Made by a program: the position numbers and the translations under genes. 64,000 nt of DNA from Deferribacter abyssi (GTDB lineage: Bacteria; Chrysiogenota; Deferribacteres; Deferribacterales; Deferribacteraceae): positions 62,001-126,000 of the forward strand of contig NZ_JAQNCS010000003.1 of assembly GCF_049472655.1 (NCBI RefSeq). Direction: 5' to 3'. Shown one piece after another: positions 62,683 through 64,000 of the stretch (its first letter is position 1; every line of letters starts with the position of its first letter). Below the pieces are notes generated by a model. That model saw only the letters and a program-made list of their open reading frames with translations. It was not told the origin of the DNA and did not search any database.

Positions 62683-63459
62683 TTATTTAATTTCATCTAA
62701 AATCTGGTTTATTATTACTTTCAAATAGTCACCAACCAACGTTATCTTTTTATTATTTTTAAAATAAGAGACTTTTTCACTTTCAAGAGCATCCTGTAAG
62801 CTACCTACAAACCGTTCACTAAATATTTTATCATCATCAATCTCACACTCGCCATAAATATCAATTACAAACCCTGTTGAAACAGGAAGCATCCTCAACT
62901 CAAAATCTATTTCTAAATTCTCCTTTAAAAATAACAAATAATTTTTAAATATATGATCATTCTCTCTAATAAAGAAGTAATTAAAAGGCAGCATCTTATC
63001 AAATACCTTACATTCGCTTCTAGTAAATGAAAAAATATCTCTTGTTTGATTCAACAAATCATCAACTGCAGCTTTACCAAAAACAGCAGCAGGAACATTT
63101 ATAATAGCAAAAACATCACTTTCATCTATATCAATCTGTTCTAAGCAATAAAGTATAGGCTCAGAAATATACGAAACATACCTTACCCCTCTAACAGTCC
63201 GAGAAAAATCAACAACTTTTCTTTCAAACCCTTTTAATCTTTCAATATATTTAGAGATATCACTTAAAACTATTAAAACATCATCATTAAATTTTTCTGG
63301 TATACTCTTAATATCTACAAAATCACTATTATCCATTGAATCTAAAAAACCTTGTTCTGTATATATGTTAGTTAATATTGATAACCCTCTATGGTTTAGT
63401 GTCTCAACTAACTCTGAAAGTAATAAAGAATCGTTCGCAAAAATTCCTACTTTTAACAT
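62683..63459 (-). CDS. Degenerate aspartate-semialdehyde-dehydrogenase-like protein
   Basis: 258-aa protein with weak similarity to the ASADH/USG-1 family. The N-terminus (LKVGIFANDSLLLSELVETLNHRG) looks like a Rossmann start without the GxxGxxG, KVVDFSRTVRG resembles the VIDxS segment, and VPAAVFGKAAVDDLLNQTRDIFSF resembles the dimerisation-domain start (SGAGxxAVxELxxQT). The catalytic NPNC segment is missing, so it cannot be a normal dehydrogenase. It lies 12 bases upstream of the IscS-like gene and downstream of rodZ. Function unknown. Confidence 0.5.
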   Translation of the reverse strand: MLKVGIFANDSLLLSELVETLNHRGLSILTNIYTEQGFLDSMDNSDFVDIKSIPEKFNDDVLIVLSDISKYIERLKGFERKVVDFSRTVRGVRYVSYISEPILYCLEQIDIDESDVFAIINVPAAVFGKAAVDDLLNQTRDIFSFTRSECKVFDKMLPFNYFFIRENDHIFKNYLLFLKENLEIDFELRMLPVSTGFVIDIYGECEIDDDKIFSERFVGSLQDALESEKVSYFKNNKKITLVGDYLKVIINQILDEIK

Positions 63460-63518
63460 AATTCATACCTTTTTTGTCTTTTTTTACAAGATATACGTAT
63501 TAAATAAAAAAGCAAGCA

Positions 63519-64000
63519 TTATTTTATCTTTTCATACATTAAGTAATTATCTTCATTCACAGTGAAATATAAATTTTTAACAGGCTGTCTGAATCCACCA
63601 AATCTTGAAAATGTTATATTGTCATACTTAATAGTTAAAGCTGCAGCATTACCAATATCAATTAAAAAATATTCCTTAAACTCAATCACTTTTTTTGTAC
63701 CTTTTTCCGCAATAAAATCCAAAACTGATGAATTATCAATTTTTATGTTCACCCAGCATATATCATTGAAAATAAGTGTAACCTTATGTTTTGTTTCATT
63801 AGCAAATGATTTATTATCATTAATTTTCTCAAGAATTTCAGTGGGATTTATCTCCATTGAAGTATTTTCTGTTACATTAGAAGAAACCTCATTTTTATAT
63901 TTTGTATTATTTTCAGAAACAGTTTCTGGAACAATTACTTTCTTATTTTCACTTATTTTTTTCTTGTTTGTACTCAGGAAATAATAAACAATACCTAAAA
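63519..64000 (-). CDS. RodZ-like protein, C-terminal part (5' end outside the window)
   Basis: The frame is open to the right edge, so only the last 159 residues are visible. They contain the end of a transmembrane helix (LGIVYYFLSTNKKK), a low-complexity N/K/E/S-rich linker, and a periplasmic DUF4115 domain: VTLIFNDICWVNIKIDN, then LIDIGNAAALTIKYDN and RQPVKNLYFTVNED. This order (TM, linker, DUF4115) is that of RodZ, which anchors MreB to the cell wall machinery. An internal ATG at 63857 is not the true start. The helix-turn-helix half lies beyond the window. Confidence 0.75.
   Translation of the reverse strand, partial: LGIVYYFLSTNKKKISENKKVIVPETVSENNTKYKNEVSSNVTENTSMEINPTEILEKINDNKSFANETKHKVTLIFNDICWVNIKIDNSSVLDFIAEKGTKKVIEFKEYFLIDIGNAAALTIKYDNITFSRFGGFRQPVKNLYFTVNEDNYLMYEKIK

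Overview
The window is a compact, AT-rich chromosomal segment from an anaerobic, double-membraned bacterium. Gene content points to Deferribacterota, a Deferribacter-like Fe(III)/sulfur/nitrate-reducing anaerobe. The evidence is a homodimeric pyruvate:ferredoxin oxidoreductase, an SfrAB-like soluble NADPH oxidoreductase known from Fe(III)-reducing Geobacter, a flavodiiron protein with rubredoxin, an aldehyde:ferredoxin oxidoreductase, LptF/LptG, a TolC-type tripartite pump, and a sigmaE-like envelope stress operon. This placement is inferred from content; no database search was possible. I see no prophage, CRISPR array or intact insertion sequence.

Layout. 1-5.5 kb: end of a DHH phosphoesterase gene, rubredoxin plus flavodiiron protein (O2/NO detoxification), KtrAB potassium uptake, acyl-CoA synthetase. 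5.7-10.7 kb: nifJ (PFOR) and pyrFE. 10.8-21 kb: PAS-GGDEF diguanylate cyclase, a TetR-TolC-EmrA-EmrB efflux operon, DMT exporter, aminotransferase, DUF1992 and YihY genes, DnaQ-like exonuclease. 21-25.8 kb: rqcH, pilT, a PilB-like protein without an ATPase core, and a TPR protein. 25.9-29.7 kb: desulforedoxin, a candidate small RNA with a C-rich anti-Shine-Dalgarno loop, then a holin-like gene, DUF1820 and lptFG. 29.6-36 kb: aldehyde oxidoreductase and ferredoxin, RluA, MoeA, HflX (apparent non-ATG/GTG/TTG start), FmdB. 36-41 kb: sfrAB, then a MITE-like element with nested palindromes. 41-44 kb: TPP riboswitch and thiC-thiE-thiL. 44-49 kb: CoA-disulfide-reductase-like flavoprotein, small membrane and lipoprotein genes, proline catabolism (PRODH + P5CDH). 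49-53 kb: branched-chain amino-acid ABC transporter livKHMGF, flanked by an XRE-cupin regulator. 54-58 kb: rpoE-rseA-rseB-degP. 58-60.6 kb: tRNA-Ser(GGA), SRP RNA, ppiD-like chaperone, a GGCT-like gene. 60.6-64 kb: rubredoxin-like, nfu, iscU, an IscS-like protein lacking the PLP lysine, a degenerate ASADH-like protein, and the 3' part of rodZ.

The genes fit an organism oxidising organic and amino acids (Liv uptake, proline to glutamate, PFOR, acyl-CoA synthetase, AOR) with ferredoxin/NADPH electron handling (SfrAB) and several small iron-sulfur or rubredoxin-fold proteins. The most unusual points are the IscS-like protein without its PLP lysine next to IscU and Nfu, the C-rich-loop small RNA candidate, the hflX start, two regulator genes that look leaderless, and the MITE-like element.
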